From NCBI GenBank assembly GCA_017465865.1, contig JAFTVF010000003.1:1-64000 (forward strand): a stretch of DNA of 64,000 bases. The letters run 5' to 3'. How positions within the stretch are numbered: position 1 is the first letter of the stretch; each line of letters begins with the position of its first letter. The notes beneath the pieces are model-generated. The model ran no database searches and was not told the DNA's origin. It was given only the letters and a program-made list of their open reading frames with translations. Of this stretch, positions 23,969 through 33,468 are shown one piece after another. This DNA comes from Clostridia bacterium (lineage in GTDB: Bacteria > Bacillota > Clostridia > Christensenellales > Borkfalkiaceae). The translations under genes were made by a program, and so were the position numbers.

Positions 23969-24664
23969 ATGCAGTTTTCAAGGACGGCGCTGCTCCTTGG
24001 CGAGGAGGGCGTGAAAAAACTGAATAACGCGCGCGTGGCAGTCTTTGGTGTAGGCGGCGTGGGCGGTTACGTCGTGGAAGCCTTGGCAAGAAGCGGCGTG
24101 GGCGCGCTCGATCTTATCGATAAAGACAGGGTGAGCGAGAGTAATATTAACCGCCAGATCATCGCGCTGCATTCCACCGTCGGACGGCTGAAAACGGAAG
24201 TTATGGCGGAACGGGTAGGGGATATCAATCCGAATATAAAGGTAACGACACACGACGTATTCTATTTGCCTGAAACGGCGCATGAGTTCGATTTTACGCA
24301 GTATGATTATATCGTAGACGCGATCGACACGGTGAGCGGAAAGCTCGCGTTGATCGAGAACGCAAAACGCTGTAACGTACCCGTGATCTCGTCCATGGGT
24401 GCGGGAAACAAACTCGATCCCACGGCGTTTGAGGTGTCGGATATCTCGAAAACGAGCGTTTGCCCGCTAGCTCGGGTAATGCGCCGTGAACTGAAAAAAC
24501 GGGGCATAGAACGCTTGAAAGTGGTGTATTCGAAGGAAGAACCGCAAGAGACAAAAACGCAGGACGAGGAAACGGGCAAACCGATTCCCGGGAGCGTAGC
24601 GTTCGTGCCGTCGGTGGTCGGCTTGATCATCGCAGGCGAAGTCGTCAAGGATTTAATAAAATAA
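23969..24664 (+). CDS. tcdA: tRNA threonylcarbamoyladenosine dehydratase (ThiF/E1-like)
   Basis: ATP-dependent dehydratase that converts t6A37 of tRNA to its cyclic form. The 231-residue chain has the E1-like Rossmann motif VFGVGGVGGYVVEALARSG, DKDRVSESNINRQI, then the adenylation region VDAIDTVSGKLALIENA and SMGAGNKLDPTAFEVSDISKTSVCPLARVMRRELKKRG, typical of the TcdA (CsdL/YgdL) branch rather than ThiF or MoeB. There is no rhodanese domain. A clear terminator follows. Start context GGGAGAGCGGT is adequate. Confidence 0.94.
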   Translation: MQFSRTALLLGEEGVKKLNNARVAVFGVGGVGGYVVEALARSGVGALDLIDKDRVSESNINRQIIALHSTVGRLKTEVMAERVGDINPNIKVTTHDVFYLPETAHEFDFTQYDYIVDAIDTVSGKLALIENAKRCNVPVISSMGAGNKLDPTAFEVSDISKTSVCPLARVMRRELKKRGIERLKVVYSKEEPQETKTQDEETGKPIPGSVAFVPSVVGLIIAGEVVKDLIK

Positions 24665-24710
24665 AAGAAAACCGCCGTTGCTTTTTAGCAACGGCGGTAG
24701 TTTTATTTTT
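24664..24710. terminator. Bidirectional terminator between tcdA and metA
   Basis: ACCGCCGTTGC pairs perfectly with GCAACGGCGGT, flanked by A-rich and T-rich tracts on both sides, as expected for two convergent genes. Confidence 0.9.
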
Positions 24711-25629
24711 CCGCTTCGACTTTTTTAATGTCGTAGGGAGTGCTTTGGTAAACGAAATAGTTCAGCCAGTTGGAATACAACAGGTTGGCGTGGCCTCGCC
24801 ACGTAACCATCGGCGGTTTCGTCGGGTCGTCGTTCGGGTAATAATTTTCGGGGATCTTGATCGGTTTGCCCTGCGAAACGTCGCGGTCGTATTCGAATTT
24901 CAGCGTGTCGGGGTCGTATTCCGAATGTCCCGTGATAAAGATCTGTCTGCCGTTTTTCGAGCTGACCGCATACACGCCCCCCGCTTTTGACGAGGACAGA
25001 ATTTTCAGCTCGGGAATTTTTTCAATATCCTCGCGGTCCACCGTCGTATGACGGGACTGCGGTACGTAAAATACGTCGTCGAAACCGCGGAAGAGTATGG
25101 ATTTTTTATATTCCACAACGTGGGGGAATACCCCGAAGATCTTTTCGGGGACTTGCCGTTTTTGGATACCGTAGTGGTAGTAAAGCCCCGCTTGCGCCCC
25201 CCAACAGATATGGAAAGTGCTGTGTACGTGCGTTTTGCTCCATTCCATAATCTCGCACAGCTCTTGCCAGTACTCCACTTCCTCAAAGGGCATATTTTCC
25301 ACGGGCGCGCCCGTGATCACCATGCCGTCGAATTTTTCATCGCGCACGTCGTCGAAGGTCTTGTAAAAAGCAAGCAAATGATCCTCCGCAACGTTCTTCG
25401 ACTGGTGGGATTTCGTATGGATCAGTTCCATTTCCACCTGCAAAGGGGTGTTGCCGAGAAGCCGAGCGAGCTGGGTTTCCGTTTCCACTTTTTTAGGCAT
25501 CAAGTTGAGGATAAGGATACGCAAAGGACGGATATCCTGCGTAATGGCGCGGGTTTCCGTCATAACGAATATATTCTCGCTTTCGAGGGTTTTTACTGCG
25601 GGTAAGTCGTTGGGTATCTTAATAGGCAT
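24703..25629 (-). CDS. metA: Homoserine O-acyltransferase (predicted acetyl-CoA dependent)
   Basis: Activates homoserine for methionine synthesis. The 308-residue chain starts [20 protein letters not shown] and has Cys142 in [11 protein letters not shown] (acyl-enzyme nucleophile), His235 and Glu237 in TGHSEYD, and ILNLMPKK. In this family residue 111 is reported to set the acyl donor: Gly for succinyl-CoA, Glu for acetyl-CoA. Counting here gives Glu111 (APVENMPF), so acetylation is predicted, matching the neighbouring O-acetylhomoserine enzyme. The ATG follows AGGAGCTAAAA. It lies downstream of metY on the same strand, with a 230-bp hairpin array between them. Confidence 0.95.
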   Translation of the reverse strand: MPIKIPNDLPAVKTLESENIFVMTETRAITQDIRPLRILILNLMPKKVETETQLARLLGNTPLQVEMELIHTKSHQSKNVAEDHLLAFYKTFDDVRDEKFDGMVITGAPVENMPFEEVEYWQELCEIMEWSKTHVHSTFHICWGAQAGLYYHYGIQKRQVPEKIFGVFPHVVEYKKSILFRGFDDVFYVPQSRHTTVDREDIEKIPELKILSSSKAGGVYAVSSKNGRQIFITGHSEYDPDTLKFEYDRDVSQGKPIKIPENYYPNDDPTKPPMVTWRGHANLLYSNWLNYFVYQSTPYDIKKVEAEK

Positions 25630-25648
25630 TTTTAGCTCCTTGTAGATG

Positions 25649-25876
25649 TTTGCCTATGGCAAACGCGATATACTTTCGTGCGATATAACTGTGTTGCGAT
25701 ATACTCGCTTGCGCTCGTGCGATATGCTTAGCAAATCTAAGCGTTGTGGCTGTTATTTACAAGTATACTTGTATAAATTTTACCGCTACGTTTTGGCTTG
25801 TTTACAAGGCAAAACATATCGCGCTCGTTAGGGTATATCGCAAGTTACGCTTATATCGCGCCGTTAGGCATAGCGC
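25649..25876. repeat. Tandem-hairpin repeat array, GCGATAT-tag family (family B), copy 2
   Basis: Begins with hairpin TTTGCC-TAT-GGCAAA, then four GCGATAT tags and GCTTAG-CAAAT-CTAAGC. The centre palindrome ACAAGTATACTTGT is in the same context as copy 1. The right half has three ATATCGC tags with hairpins including GCC-GTTA-GGC. The distal hairpins differ in sequence from copy 1 while stems are kept. It separates metY from metA. Confidence 0.8.
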
Positions 25877-25880
25877 TCTC

Positions 25881-27170
25881 TTAAATGGTTTTCAGCGCTT
25901 GCGCGATATCGTCGATCAGGTCTTGATAGTTTTCAAGTCCGCAGGACAGGCGAACGAGGTCGCCGGGTACGCCCGCCGCGATCAGTTCCTGCTCGTTCAT
26001 CTGGCGGTGGGTCGCGCTGGCAGGGTGCAGACAGCAACTGCGCGCGTCGGCTACGTGCGTTTCGATCGCGATGATCTTCAACGCTTTCATAAACTTCTCC
26101 GCCGTCGCTCTGCCGCCTTTTACGCCGAAGCTGACGACGCCGCAAGTGCCTTTCGGCATATATTTCTGCGCTACGCCGTAGTATTTATTCGACGGCAGAC
26201 CGGGGTAGTTCACCCAACCGATCTGATCGTTGCTTTCCAAAAATTCCGCTACCTTTTGCGCGTTCAGGCAGTGCCGTTCCATTCTCACGTGCAGGCTTTC
26301 CAAGCCAAGGTTGAGATAGAACGCGCTCTGCGGGGATTGCGTGCTGCCGAAATCGCGCATGAGCTGTGCGGTCGCTTTCGTGATATACGCTCCGCCGATA
26401 CCGAACTTCGTTGCGTACGTGATCCCGTGATAGCTGTCGTCGGGGGTGCAAAGCCCGGGGAACTTGTCCGCGTGCGCGAGCCAGTCGAATTTACCGCTGT
26501 CCACGATACAACCGCCCACCGCTACGCCGTGTCCGTCCATGTATTTGGTGGTGGAGTGTGTAACGATATCCGCGCCGAACTCGAAAGGACGGCAGTTGAC
26601 GGGGGTGGCGAACGTGTTATCGATGATCAAAGGCACGCCGTGCGCGTGCGCCGCGGTTGCGAACTTTTCGATATCGAGCACGGTAAGCGCGGGGTTTGCG
26701 ATCGTTTCCCCGAACACCGCTTTGGTGTTGGGGCGGAACGCCGCTTCCAGCTCTTCCTTGGTGCAGTCGGGGGATACGAACGTGAATTCGATGCCCATTT
26801 TCTTCATTGTAACAGCGAACAGGTTATACGTACCGCCGTAGATCGAGGACGAGGAAACGACGTGATCGCCGCAGGTCGCGATATTGAACACCGCGAAAAA
26901 GTTCGCGGCTTGTCCCGAGGAGAGGAGCATTGCCGCCGAGCCGCCTTCCAGTTCGCAGATCTTCGCCGCGACGGTGTCGCAGGTCGGGTTTTGCAGACGG
27001 GAATAGAAATACCCGCTTGCTTCGAGGTCGAAAAGTTTGCCCATGTCCTCGCTGGTCGCGTATTTGAACGTGGTGCTTTGAATAATAGGCACTTGGCGGG
27101 GTTCGCCGTTGGCGGGCGTATATCCGCCCTGTACGCATTTGGTTTCTATGCGGCGTTCGTTATTTGACAT
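25881..27170 (-). CDS. metY: O-acetylhomoserine sulfhydrylase (PLP enzyme)
   Basis: Forms homocysteine from O-acetylhomoserine and sulfide (direct sulfhydrylation). The 429-residue protein is a Cys/Met-metabolism PLP enzyme: ETKCVQGGYTPANGEPRQVPI at the N-terminus (split), LSSGQAANFFAVFN, DNTFATPVNCRPFEFGAD and HSTTKYMDGHG, where the lysine binds PLP. The length and the C-terminal RLSCGLENYQDLIDDI fit MetY rather than cystathionine synthase. The ATG follows AAGGAGAGATT; a longer frame would include the promoter. It appears to head a metY-metA unit. I see no S-box or T-box in its 60-nt leader. Confidence 0.94.
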   Translation of the reverse strand: MSNNERRIETKCVQGGYTPANGEPRQVPIIQSTTFKYATSEDMGKLFDLEASGYFYSRLQNPTCDTVAAKICELEGGSAAMLLSSGQAANFFAVFNIATCGDHVVSSSSIYGGTYNLFAVTMKKMGIEFTFVSPDCTKEELEAAFRPNTKAVFGETIANPALTVLDIEKFATAAHAHGVPLIIDNTFATPVNCRPFEFGADIVTHSTTKYMDGHGVAVGGCIVDSGKFDWLAHADKFPGLCTPDDSYHGITYATKFGIGGAYITKATAQLMRDFGSTQSPQSAFYLNLGLESLHVRMERHCLNAQKVAEFLESNDQIGWVNYPGLPSNKYYGVAQKYMPKGTCGVVSFGVKGGRATAEKFMKALKIIAIETHVADARSCCLHPASATHRQMNEQELIAAGVPGDLVRLSCGLENYQDLIDDIAQALKTI

Positions 27171-27225
27171 AATCTCTCCTTGCGCGCGTAGGCGCGACTT
27201 TATAAAAATAAATTCCGTTTGCAAT

Positions 27226-27254
27226 AGTATAACACTTGTCGGGTTTTTCGTCAA
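27226..27254 (-). promoter_or_regulatory. Promoter of metY
   Basis: On the minus strand, TTGACG and TATACT are spaced by 17 bp, about 56 bp before the metY ATG. The direct repeat ACTTG lies in both the -35 area and the spacer. Confidence 0.7.
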
Positions 27255-27304
27255 GTGTTTTTTATTACACGGATAAAAAACCGCAGTTCGAGCAAAATAT
27301 AAGT

Positions 27305-29452
27305 ATGAAAAATCGGAAAATAGCGTTTACGGCGTTGGCGGTGTGTATGCTCCTGCCCGCCGTGGCTTGTAAAAAGAAGAAAAACGAGGACGTACTTCAA
27401 GACGTCGTATACCGCGAGGATACCCGTTCGGTATACGGCGAGATCGGCGCGAAAGTTACGATCGATATGGTACAGGAACGCGAGGACGGCAAAGCGTACG
27501 CGACGGTGGACGGCGTGGAATACGAGCTGGGTATGGACTTTTTGTCTATGGCGATGGTATACAACGTTCAGCCCGCGGGAAATTTCACTACCCCTACCCA
27601 GGTGTACAACGAATGGTGGCGGTTGTATATGCAGCGCTGGAATTTGCTCGTTCCCGAAGCGCCGTTGTATTCTAATCAATACTACGATATCTATAACGCG
27701 AAGATCGATAAGCTGGAAACAAGCCCCTACTGGGACGTAACGGACGCGATCGTCGGCGCGAAAGTGGTTTCGGGGGATAATTCCGTCATTTTAGGCAGCA
27801 GTACCGAGCTTTCGGGCTCGTTCCGAAATTCGAGCTTCGGAAAATCCGCGCCGGGGTCTGCCGATCTCGATATCGAAACGCTGACGAGCGGGTATTCGAC
27901 GGTGGTAAGCAGCAAGGGCGGCAGCTACGAATGGGCGGGCGAGGGGATACTCGCTTCGCATACGGAAACGGAGAACGCCGACGGTACGCGCACGTTTACG
28001 ATGCGGATCGCGGGCGATCTCACCTTTTCCGACGGCTCGCCTATCCGCGCGGAAAACTATCTCGTTTCGCTTCTCGTCGGGAGCACGAAAGTAATGAAAG
28101 CGGCGGGCGGTGGGGATTCGGCGGGGCAGACCCTCGTCGGCTACGAAGCGTTCAACGCCTACGAGGGGGACGGAGAAGTAGTGCCTTTTACGGGGGTGAG
28201 AATGCTCGACGAATATACCTTCTCCGTTACGGTCAAGCCCGAATACGCCGATTATTATTACGCGCTTCGTTACGGCGCGTTTACGCCCGTTCCGACGGCG
28301 TTATACGCAGGCAGGTATGCGTTGAAGGACGACGGACAGGGCGCGTACTTGGAAAAGGATTTCTATAAAAAGGGTCAGAAAAACGGCATTACGGTATACG
28401 AAACCGCGGACGTGATCGTGCAAAACCTGAATACGGTAGACGCGACCGCGTTCCCGTATTCAGGACCGTACGTTTTGGAAAGTTACAGCGCGGCGACCCG
28501 CGTTGCGACCTTAAAACGCAATCCTTTATATAAAGGAGATCACCGCGGTAAGCCCTCGATCGAGCGGATCTCGTACGTGAAGATCGTTTCCGAAACCCAG
28601 CTCGATCAGCTAAAAAAAGGCAGAGTGGACGTGCTTTCGTCGGTAACGGGCGGAGAAAATACCCGTGCGGCGCTCGCCGTCGTGGATAACGTGCATTTTA
28701 AGGAGACGCATTACGACCGCGCGGGGTACGGCAAGCTCGCGTTCCGATGCGATTTCGGTCCGACGCAGTTTGAAGAGGTGCGCCGTGCGATCATGCACAC
28801 GATCGACCGCGACGAGTTCGCGCAGGTGTTCACGGGCGGGTACGGGAGCGTAGTGCACGGGCCTTATCACGCGGGATCGGAGACCTATCACGCGGTGAAA
28901 GATCGGCTGAAACTCAACAAATACGAATACAGCGTGGAAAAGGCGCAGGAAGAGCTTCGGTTAGGCGGCTGGGTATACACGGCGACGGGCGAACGGTACG
29001 ACGAAACGCAGGGCGGCGTGCGGTATAAGAAACTGACGGGGTATGAAAAGACCTATAACAATCTGACGTTTTCCGCGACGGATAATAAGTATAAGACGGT
29101 GAAAGTAGACGGGGAATATTATATGCCGCTCGTCATCAACTGGATGGGCACGCAGCCCAACCCCGTTACCGATCAGCTGATCACGGCGTGGCAGAACAAC
29201 CCCAACGCAGGGGAAAAGATCGGCGCGTATATCACGTATACTTCGGGGGATATGAACACGGCGCTGTACGGCGAGTACAGTCAGATGCCCGCCTACGGGT
29301 TCACGCGCGCGAAATACGGCGCGGTGAATTTTGCAACGGGCTTTACGGGCGCGGTATACGATCAGTCGTTCGCGTGGACGATCGACCCCGAAAAGTACGA
29401 CAATTACAGTACGAACTATCTCAAAGACGAAGCGGACTTTTTGATTAAATAA
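27305..29452 (+). CDS. Peptide ABC transporter substrate-binding lipoprotein (SBP family 5)
   Basis: First gene of a five-gene Opp/Dpp-type importer. A short signal peptide (FTALAVCMLLPAVAC) ends at Cys, so the protein should be lipid-anchored outside the membrane. The 715 residues are longer than the usual 500-600. The family 5 ligand-binding core is recognisable in the second half: DLTFSDGSPIRAENYLVS, then DEYTFSVTVKPEYAD, GPYVLESYSAATRVATLKRNPLYKG, and the helix AIMHTIDRDEFAQVFTGG (split). The N-terminal third is not a domain I can name. The ATG has only a weak ribosome site (GAGCAAAATATAAGT). Confidence 0.88.
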   Translation: MKNRKIAFTALAVCMLLPAVACKKKKNEDVLQDVVYREDTRSVYGEIGAKVTIDMVQEREDGKAYATVDGVEYELGMDFLSMAMVYNVQPAGNFTTPTQVYNEWWRLYMQRWNLLVPEAPLYSNQYYDIYNAKIDKLETSPYWDVTDAIVGAKVVSGDNSVILGSSTELSGSFRNSSFGKSAPGSADLDIETLTSGYSTVVSSKGGSYEWAGEGILASHTETENADGTRTFTMRIAGDLTFSDGSPIRAENYLVSLLVGSTKVMKAAGGGDSAGQTLVGYEAFNAYEGDGEVVPFTGVRMLDEYTFSVTVKPEYADYYYALRYGAFTPVPTALYAGRYALKDDGQGAYLEKDFYKKGQKNGITVYETADVIVQNLNTVDATAFPYSGPYVLESYSAATRVATLKRNPLYKGDHRGKPSIERISYVKIVSETQLDQLKKGRVDVLSSVTGGENTRAALAVVDNVHFKETHYDRAGYGKLAFRCDFGPTQFEEVRRAIMHTIDRDEFAQVFTGGYGSVVHGPYHAGSETYHAVKDRLKLNKYEYSVEKAQEELRLGGWVYTATGERYDETQGGVRYKKLTGYEKTYNNLTFSATDNKYKTVKVDGEYYMPLVINWMGTQPNPVTDQLITAWQNNPNAGEKIGAYITYTSGDMNTALYGEYSQMPAYGFTRAKYGAVNFATGFTGAVYDQSFAWTIDPEKYDNYSTNYLKDEADFLIK

Positions 29453-29470
29453 CCGAACAAGGAGGGAGGA

Positions 29471-30487
29471 ATGGCGAAATATATCGTAAAGCGTTTGCTG
29501 TATATGCTGATGGTGCTGCTGCTATTGTCCTTTCTCGTGTTCGCGGTGTATAACATGCTGCCCGTGGACAAAGCCGCGGATATGGCGATGCAGGAGATTG
29601 CCGCGAATAAAAACCTCGTCTATGCCGAACGGTATCTGTATTGGCAACGCCGTTTCGGCTTGGACGGGAGCTTGTTTACGCGGTATCTGCGTTGGCTGGG
29701 CTTGACTTCCTTTTACGACGGCTCGTTCAACGGCTTGTTGCAGGGCAATCTCGGCACTTCGATCGTGTACGGCAAGCCCGTTGCGGCGGTCATCAAAGAA
29801 CCCTTGCTCAATACCGTGTTTTTGAATTTGTTTGCAACGGTGTTGGCACTCGGGATTACCATTCCGCTCGGGATTTTCTGCGCGGCGAAAAAGGGGAGTA
29901 AACGGGACCTTGCCGTGCAGGTCGGTACGATCGTGGGGTACAGTATGCCCGTATTTATCACCGCGATTTTGTTTATTTGGCTGTTTGCGGTCAAGCTCGA
30001 TCTTTTCCCCGTGTCGGGTATGTCGTCGGTGGGGAAAGACTATACGGGCTTTCGCGCGTTTTTGGATAAGCTCTACCATTTCGCCCTGCCTCTTATCGTA
30101 ATGACCTTTTGCTCGCTCGGCGGTATGACCCGATACGTGCGCGCTTCGATGATCGACGCGCTGTCTTTGGACTGTGTGCGTACGGCGCGCGCAAAGGGGG
30201 TGCGGGAACGGCTCGTCGTGCGCTCCCATGCTTGGCGCAACGCGCTCATTCCCGTCGTCGCGCTCGTGATCGGTTGGTTGCTTGGGATCTTTTCAGGCTC
30301 GATCATGATCGAGAATATCTTTGGTTTGAACGGTATCGGCAAGGTCTATTTCGACGCGCTAACCGCAAACGATAACGAGATAGTGCTCGCAATGCAGATG
30401 TTTTATATCCTGCTCGCGCTCGTCGGAAATCTTTTGGTCGATCTCGCGTACGGTTTGGTTGATCCCCGTATCCGAGTGCATAAATAG
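29471..30487 (+). CDS. Peptide ABC transporter permease, OppB/DppB type
   Basis: Protein of 338 residues beginning MAKYIVKRLLYMLMVLLLLSFLVFAVYNMLP, the typical first helix of OppB proteins. Six transmembrane helices follow and the EAA loop is present (ARAKGVRERLVVRSHAWRNALIPVV), which contacts the ATPase subunits. FSGSIMIENIFGLNGIGKVYF is the family-typical segment before the last helices. The spacing from the binding-protein gene is 18 bp and GGAGGGAGG precedes the ATG, so it is in the importer operon. Confidence 0.93.
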   Translation: MAKYIVKRLLYMLMVLLLLSFLVFAVYNMLPVDKAADMAMQEIAANKNLVYAERYLYWQRRFGLDGSLFTRYLRWLGLTSFYDGSFNGLLQGNLGTSIVYGKPVAAVIKEPLLNTVFLNLFATVLALGITIPLGIFCAAKKGSKRDLAVQVGTIVGYSMPVFITAILFIWLFAVKLDLFPVSGMSSVGKDYTGFRAFLDKLYHFALPLIVMTFCSLGGMTRYVRASMIDALSLDCVRTARAKGVRERLVVRSHAWRNALIPVVALVIGWLLGIFSGSIMIENIFGLNGIGKVYFDALTANDNEIVLAMQMFYILLALVGNLLVDLAYGLVDPRIRVHK

Positions 30488-30507
30488 AGTAAACAAGGCG
30501 GAAAAGT

Positions 30508-32436
30508 ATGAAGAAAAAGAGCAAGGAGAATTGTATAAAACGGGCGTGGCGGCGTACCGTGTATGCGTTCAAGCGGGTTTTTGGCTGGATAAGACGTATG
30601 GTGTTTGGTAGCGCCAAGGACTATGACGAAATTGCTATCGAAAGCCCGTCGAGGCTGTTGCGGGAGGCGTTTTTCCGTAAAAAATCGGCGGTTTTCGCGC
30701 TCGTCGTGCTCTTGGGACTGTTTCTATTCGTGTTTATCGCGCCCGCGTTCGTGTCGCTGGATATCAACTACACCGATCCCCTGCAACAGAACGTCGCGCC
30801 AGGGTATGATCTGCGCGATCTGCCAAGGGGCTTAAAAAAGAACGTCCGCATGATCGACGGGTTTTCCGATTTTACCGTCGGCGTGTCTAAGGACGGGAAA
30901 TTGTACGTTTGGGGGAACACCAAAGACCGCTTGACAGGTAGTGATTTGAAATCTATACCCGAACAGATAAAAAATCAAGGCGTAGCGGTGGCTTCTGCGG
31001 GCAAGGACCACGTGATCGCGGTAACGAAAACGGGAGAGATCGTGGGGTTTGGGGATAATAGCTGTGGTCAGTACGGCGTAGAACCCGTGCTCGGGGCGTT
31101 GGCAATGCCCGAAATCCTCGCGCGGGGTATCGACCCGTCGGAGGTGACGTCGCTATCTTGCGGGTATCAGGCTACCGCGCTGGTGCTTCGAGGCGAGGCG
31201 TTCGTTTGGGGAAATACCAACGCCGTGAGAAATCTCGCGGATTTTCAGGGCATGACGGGGGTGAAAAAGATCGTGTTTTCCAACTCCGTCGCGGTCGCTT
31301 TGAAAACGGACGGTACGGTTACGAGCGGGGATGAGGAATTGTTTACCTCCGCAGTCGGCTCGAAAAATGGCAGGCAAAGCTCTTTGTCTGCTTGTCTTGC
31401 GGGCAGAAAGGTAGTAGAGCTCACCGCGGATAATAAATGTATCGCGCTGTTGACCGAGGACGGCGAGCTGATCGTTTCGGGTGCGTTCGAAAACGGTGAG
31501 GATATTCTGCCAACGCTCGCCGATGGGGAGTATTTTCTTTCGCTTGACGGAGGTACGCGACATTTTGTGGGAGTTACCAACCTTGGCAACGCGTACGCTT
31601 GGGGGCATAACGCTTACGGGCAGTGCGATATTAAACAAAAGCTGGGGGAGGGCGGGAGCGTGTTTGCGGGCTCGTTGCAGACGTACGTGGTCAACGGCGC
31701 GGGGAAAGTAACGCACAGCGCGGGCTTGAAAGGGTATCTTATGGGCACGGACGGCAGGGGCAGGGATGTCTTTGCGCGGATCGTGCACGGCGGGAAAATG
31801 ACAATGACGGTTGGGGGCGTGGCGGTGCTCGTGTCCTCCGCGATCGCGATCGTCGTGGGCTGTATTTCGGGGTATTTCGGCGGGGCGGTGGATACCGTGC
31901 TCATGCGGATTACGGAGATTTTTTCGTCGATACCCTTTTTACCGTTTGCCATGCTATTGTCGCAGATCATAAAAAATTATAGCGTTTCGGAAACCATGCG
32001 GATCGTCGTTATCATGCTCATCTTAGGCGCGCTGTCGTGGACGGGTCTGGCGCGAATGATACGGGGGCAGGTACTTGCCGAACGGGAAAAGGAGTTCGTT
32101 ACCGCCGCCCGCGCGATCGGGGTAAAAGAGAGCAAGATTGCCTTTCGGCATATCCTGCCGAATATCGTGTCCGTAATCCTCGTGAGTATGACCCTCGATT
32201 TCGCGGGTTGTCTTTTGACGGAATCCTCGCTGTCCTATCTTGGCTTCGGCGTGCAACAGCCCCAACCGACTTGGGGGAATATGCTGACGGGCTGTAATAA
32301 CAGTACGGTTATTCAGCATTATTGGTGGCAATGGCTGTTCCCCGCGCTGTTTTTGTCCGTTGCCGTCGTCTGTATCAATATACTCGGCGACGCTCTGCGC
32401 GACGCACTCGATCCCAAAGCCCAAAAGGAGAAATAA
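30508..32436 (+). CDS. Peptide ABC transporter permease, OppC/DppC type, with an RCC1-like beta-propeller in its first external loop
   Basis: An OppC-family permease enlarged to 642 residues (normally about 300). Residues 1-110 carry a basic tail and helix 1 (FALVVLLGLFLFVFIAPAF). Residues about 412-642 are an ordinary OppC body: LMGTDGRGRDVFARIVHGG, five helices, and the EAA loop AARAIGVKESKIAFRHILPN. Between them, residues about 112-403 form six or seven RCC1-type repeats: VSKDGKLYVWGNTKD, VTKTGEIVGFGDNSCGQYG, LRGEAFVWGNTNA, LKTDGTVTSGDEE, LTEDGELIVSG, VTNLGNAYAWGHNAYGQCD. The insert is in frame without stops and should face outward, near the binding protein. It may help capture substrate or dock the lipoprotein; that is inference. 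Confidence 0.92.
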   Translation: MKKKSKENCIKRAWRRTVYAFKRVFGWIRRMVFGSAKDYDEIAIESPSRLLREAFFRKKSAVFALVVLLGLFLFVFIAPAFVSLDINYTDPLQQNVAPGYDLRDLPRGLKKNVRMIDGFSDFTVGVSKDGKLYVWGNTKDRLTGSDLKSIPEQIKNQGVAVASAGKDHVIAVTKTGEIVGFGDNSCGQYGVEPVLGALAMPEILARGIDPSEVTSLSCGYQATALVLRGEAFVWGNTNAVRNLADFQGMTGVKKIVFSNSVAVALKTDGTVTSGDEELFTSAVGSKNGRQSSLSACLAGRKVVELTADNKCIALLTEDGELIVSGAFENGEDILPTLADGEYFLSLDGGTRHFVGVTNLGNAYAWGHNAYGQCDIKQKLGEGGSVFAGSLQTYVVNGAGKVTHSAGLKGYLMGTDGRGRDVFARIVHGGKMTMTVGGVAVLVSSAIAIVVGCISGYFGGAVDTVLMRITEIFSSIPFLPFAMLLSQIIKNYSVSETMRIVVIMLILGALSWTGLARMIRGQVLAEREKEFVTAARAIGVKESKIAFRHILPNIVSVILVSMTLDFAGCLLTESSLSYLGFGVQQPQPTWGNMLTGCNNSTVIQHYWWQWLFPALFLSVAVVCINILGDALRDALDPKAQKEK

Positions 32437-33468
32437 ATGCCCTTACTCGAAGTCAAAAATTTGTATATTTCATTCCGCACCCGCAAAGGCACGGTTCGCG
32501 CGGTAAACGACGTATCCTTTACTTTGAACGCGGGCAAGACCCTTGGTATCGTCGGAGAATCGGGCTCGGGAAAAAGCGTGTCTGCAATGAGTATTCTGCG
32601 CCTGCTTGACGACAACGGGGATATAGAAAGCGGGGAAATACTCTTTACAGAAAACGGAGAAACGCTCGATTTAGTCAAGCTCCCGCCAGAGAAAATGTAC
32701 GCGATTCGCGGTAACCGTATTTCCGTGATTTTTCAAGAACCCATGACGGCGTTAAATCCCGTTTTTTCCGTGGGTAGACAGCTAGCCGAGCCATTCCGTA
32801 TTCATAGAAAGCTATCGAAAAAGCAAGCGTTTGCGGAGGCGGAAAAGATGCTTAGGGCGGTGCGTATTCCCAATCCCGAACGGGTGATAAAGCAATACCC
32901 GCATCAGCTTTCAGGGGGTATGCGCCAGCGTGTAATGATCGCTATGGCGCTTGCTTGCGAGCCGAAAATCTTGATCGCGGACGAGCCGACGACGGCACTC
33001 GACGTAACCATACAGGCACAGATATTACGGCTTATGCGGGATCTACAAAAAGAACGGGGCACGGCGATTTTATTTATTACGCATGATCTCGGCGTGATCC
33101 GTGAAATGGCGGACGACGTCGCGGTGCTGTATTGCGGTCAGGTCGTACAGCTTTGCAAAGCGGAGGAAGTGTTTGACGACGGCGGATACAGCCACCCGTA
33201 CACGGAGGGCTTGCTCATCTCCGCACCGACTGCCGAGCGTGCGGGCATGCGGTTAGAACCGATTTCAGGTAGTGTTCCGCACCCGTCGAAACTGCCTAAA
33301 GGCTGTAAATTCGCACCGCGTTGTAAATACCGTACGGAAAAATGTATCGCGGAAGAACCGTCGCTTTTTGATACCCAAACGGGTGGACGTATCCGTTGTT
33401 TTTATCCTGAAAAGGAGGAGAGAAGAAGTGCAGACCACGCAAAACTTGTTGTCGATTACCCGTCTTAA
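32437..33468 (+). CDS. oppD: Peptide ABC transporter ATP-binding protein, OppD/DppD type
   Basis: ATPase of the importer, 343 residues. Walker [12 protein letters not shown]-loop [12 protein letters not shown], signature [16 protein letters not shown], Walker [17 protein letters not shown] and H-loop ITHDLG are intact. The C-terminal oligopeptide-transporter domain has Cys residues in [15 protein letters not shown], as in OppD/OppF proteins where they may hold an Fe-S cluster. The start codon comes directly after the permease stop, and its 3' end overlaps the next gene by about 40 bp. Confidence 0.95.
   Translation: MPLLEVKNLYISFRTRKGTVRAVNDVSFTLNAGKTLGIVGESGSGKSVSAMSILRLLDDNGDIESGEILFTENGETLDLVKLPPEKMYAIRGNRISVIFQEPMTALNPVFSVGRQLAEPFRIHRKLSKKQAFAEAEKMLRAVRIPNPERVIKQYPHQLSGGMRQRVMIAMALACEPKILIADEPTTALDVTIQAQILRLMRDLQKERGTAILFITHDLGVIREMADDVAVLYCGQVVQLCKAEEVFDDGGYSHPYTEGLLISAPTAERAGMRLEPISGSVPHPSKLPKGCKFAPRCKYRTEKCIAEEPSLFDTQTGGRIRCFYPEKEERRSADHAKLVVDYPS

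Noticed and set aside
27171-27304. S-box (SAM) riboswitch before metY
   Set aside because: The leader is only about 50 nt, too short, and shows only a small GCGC hairpin.
30508-32436. Separate RCC1 gene fused to the permease by a lost stop codon
   Set aside because: The insert lies inside the permease, with OppC helix 1 before it and the remaining OppC body after it, so it is an internal insertion and not an end-to-end fusion.
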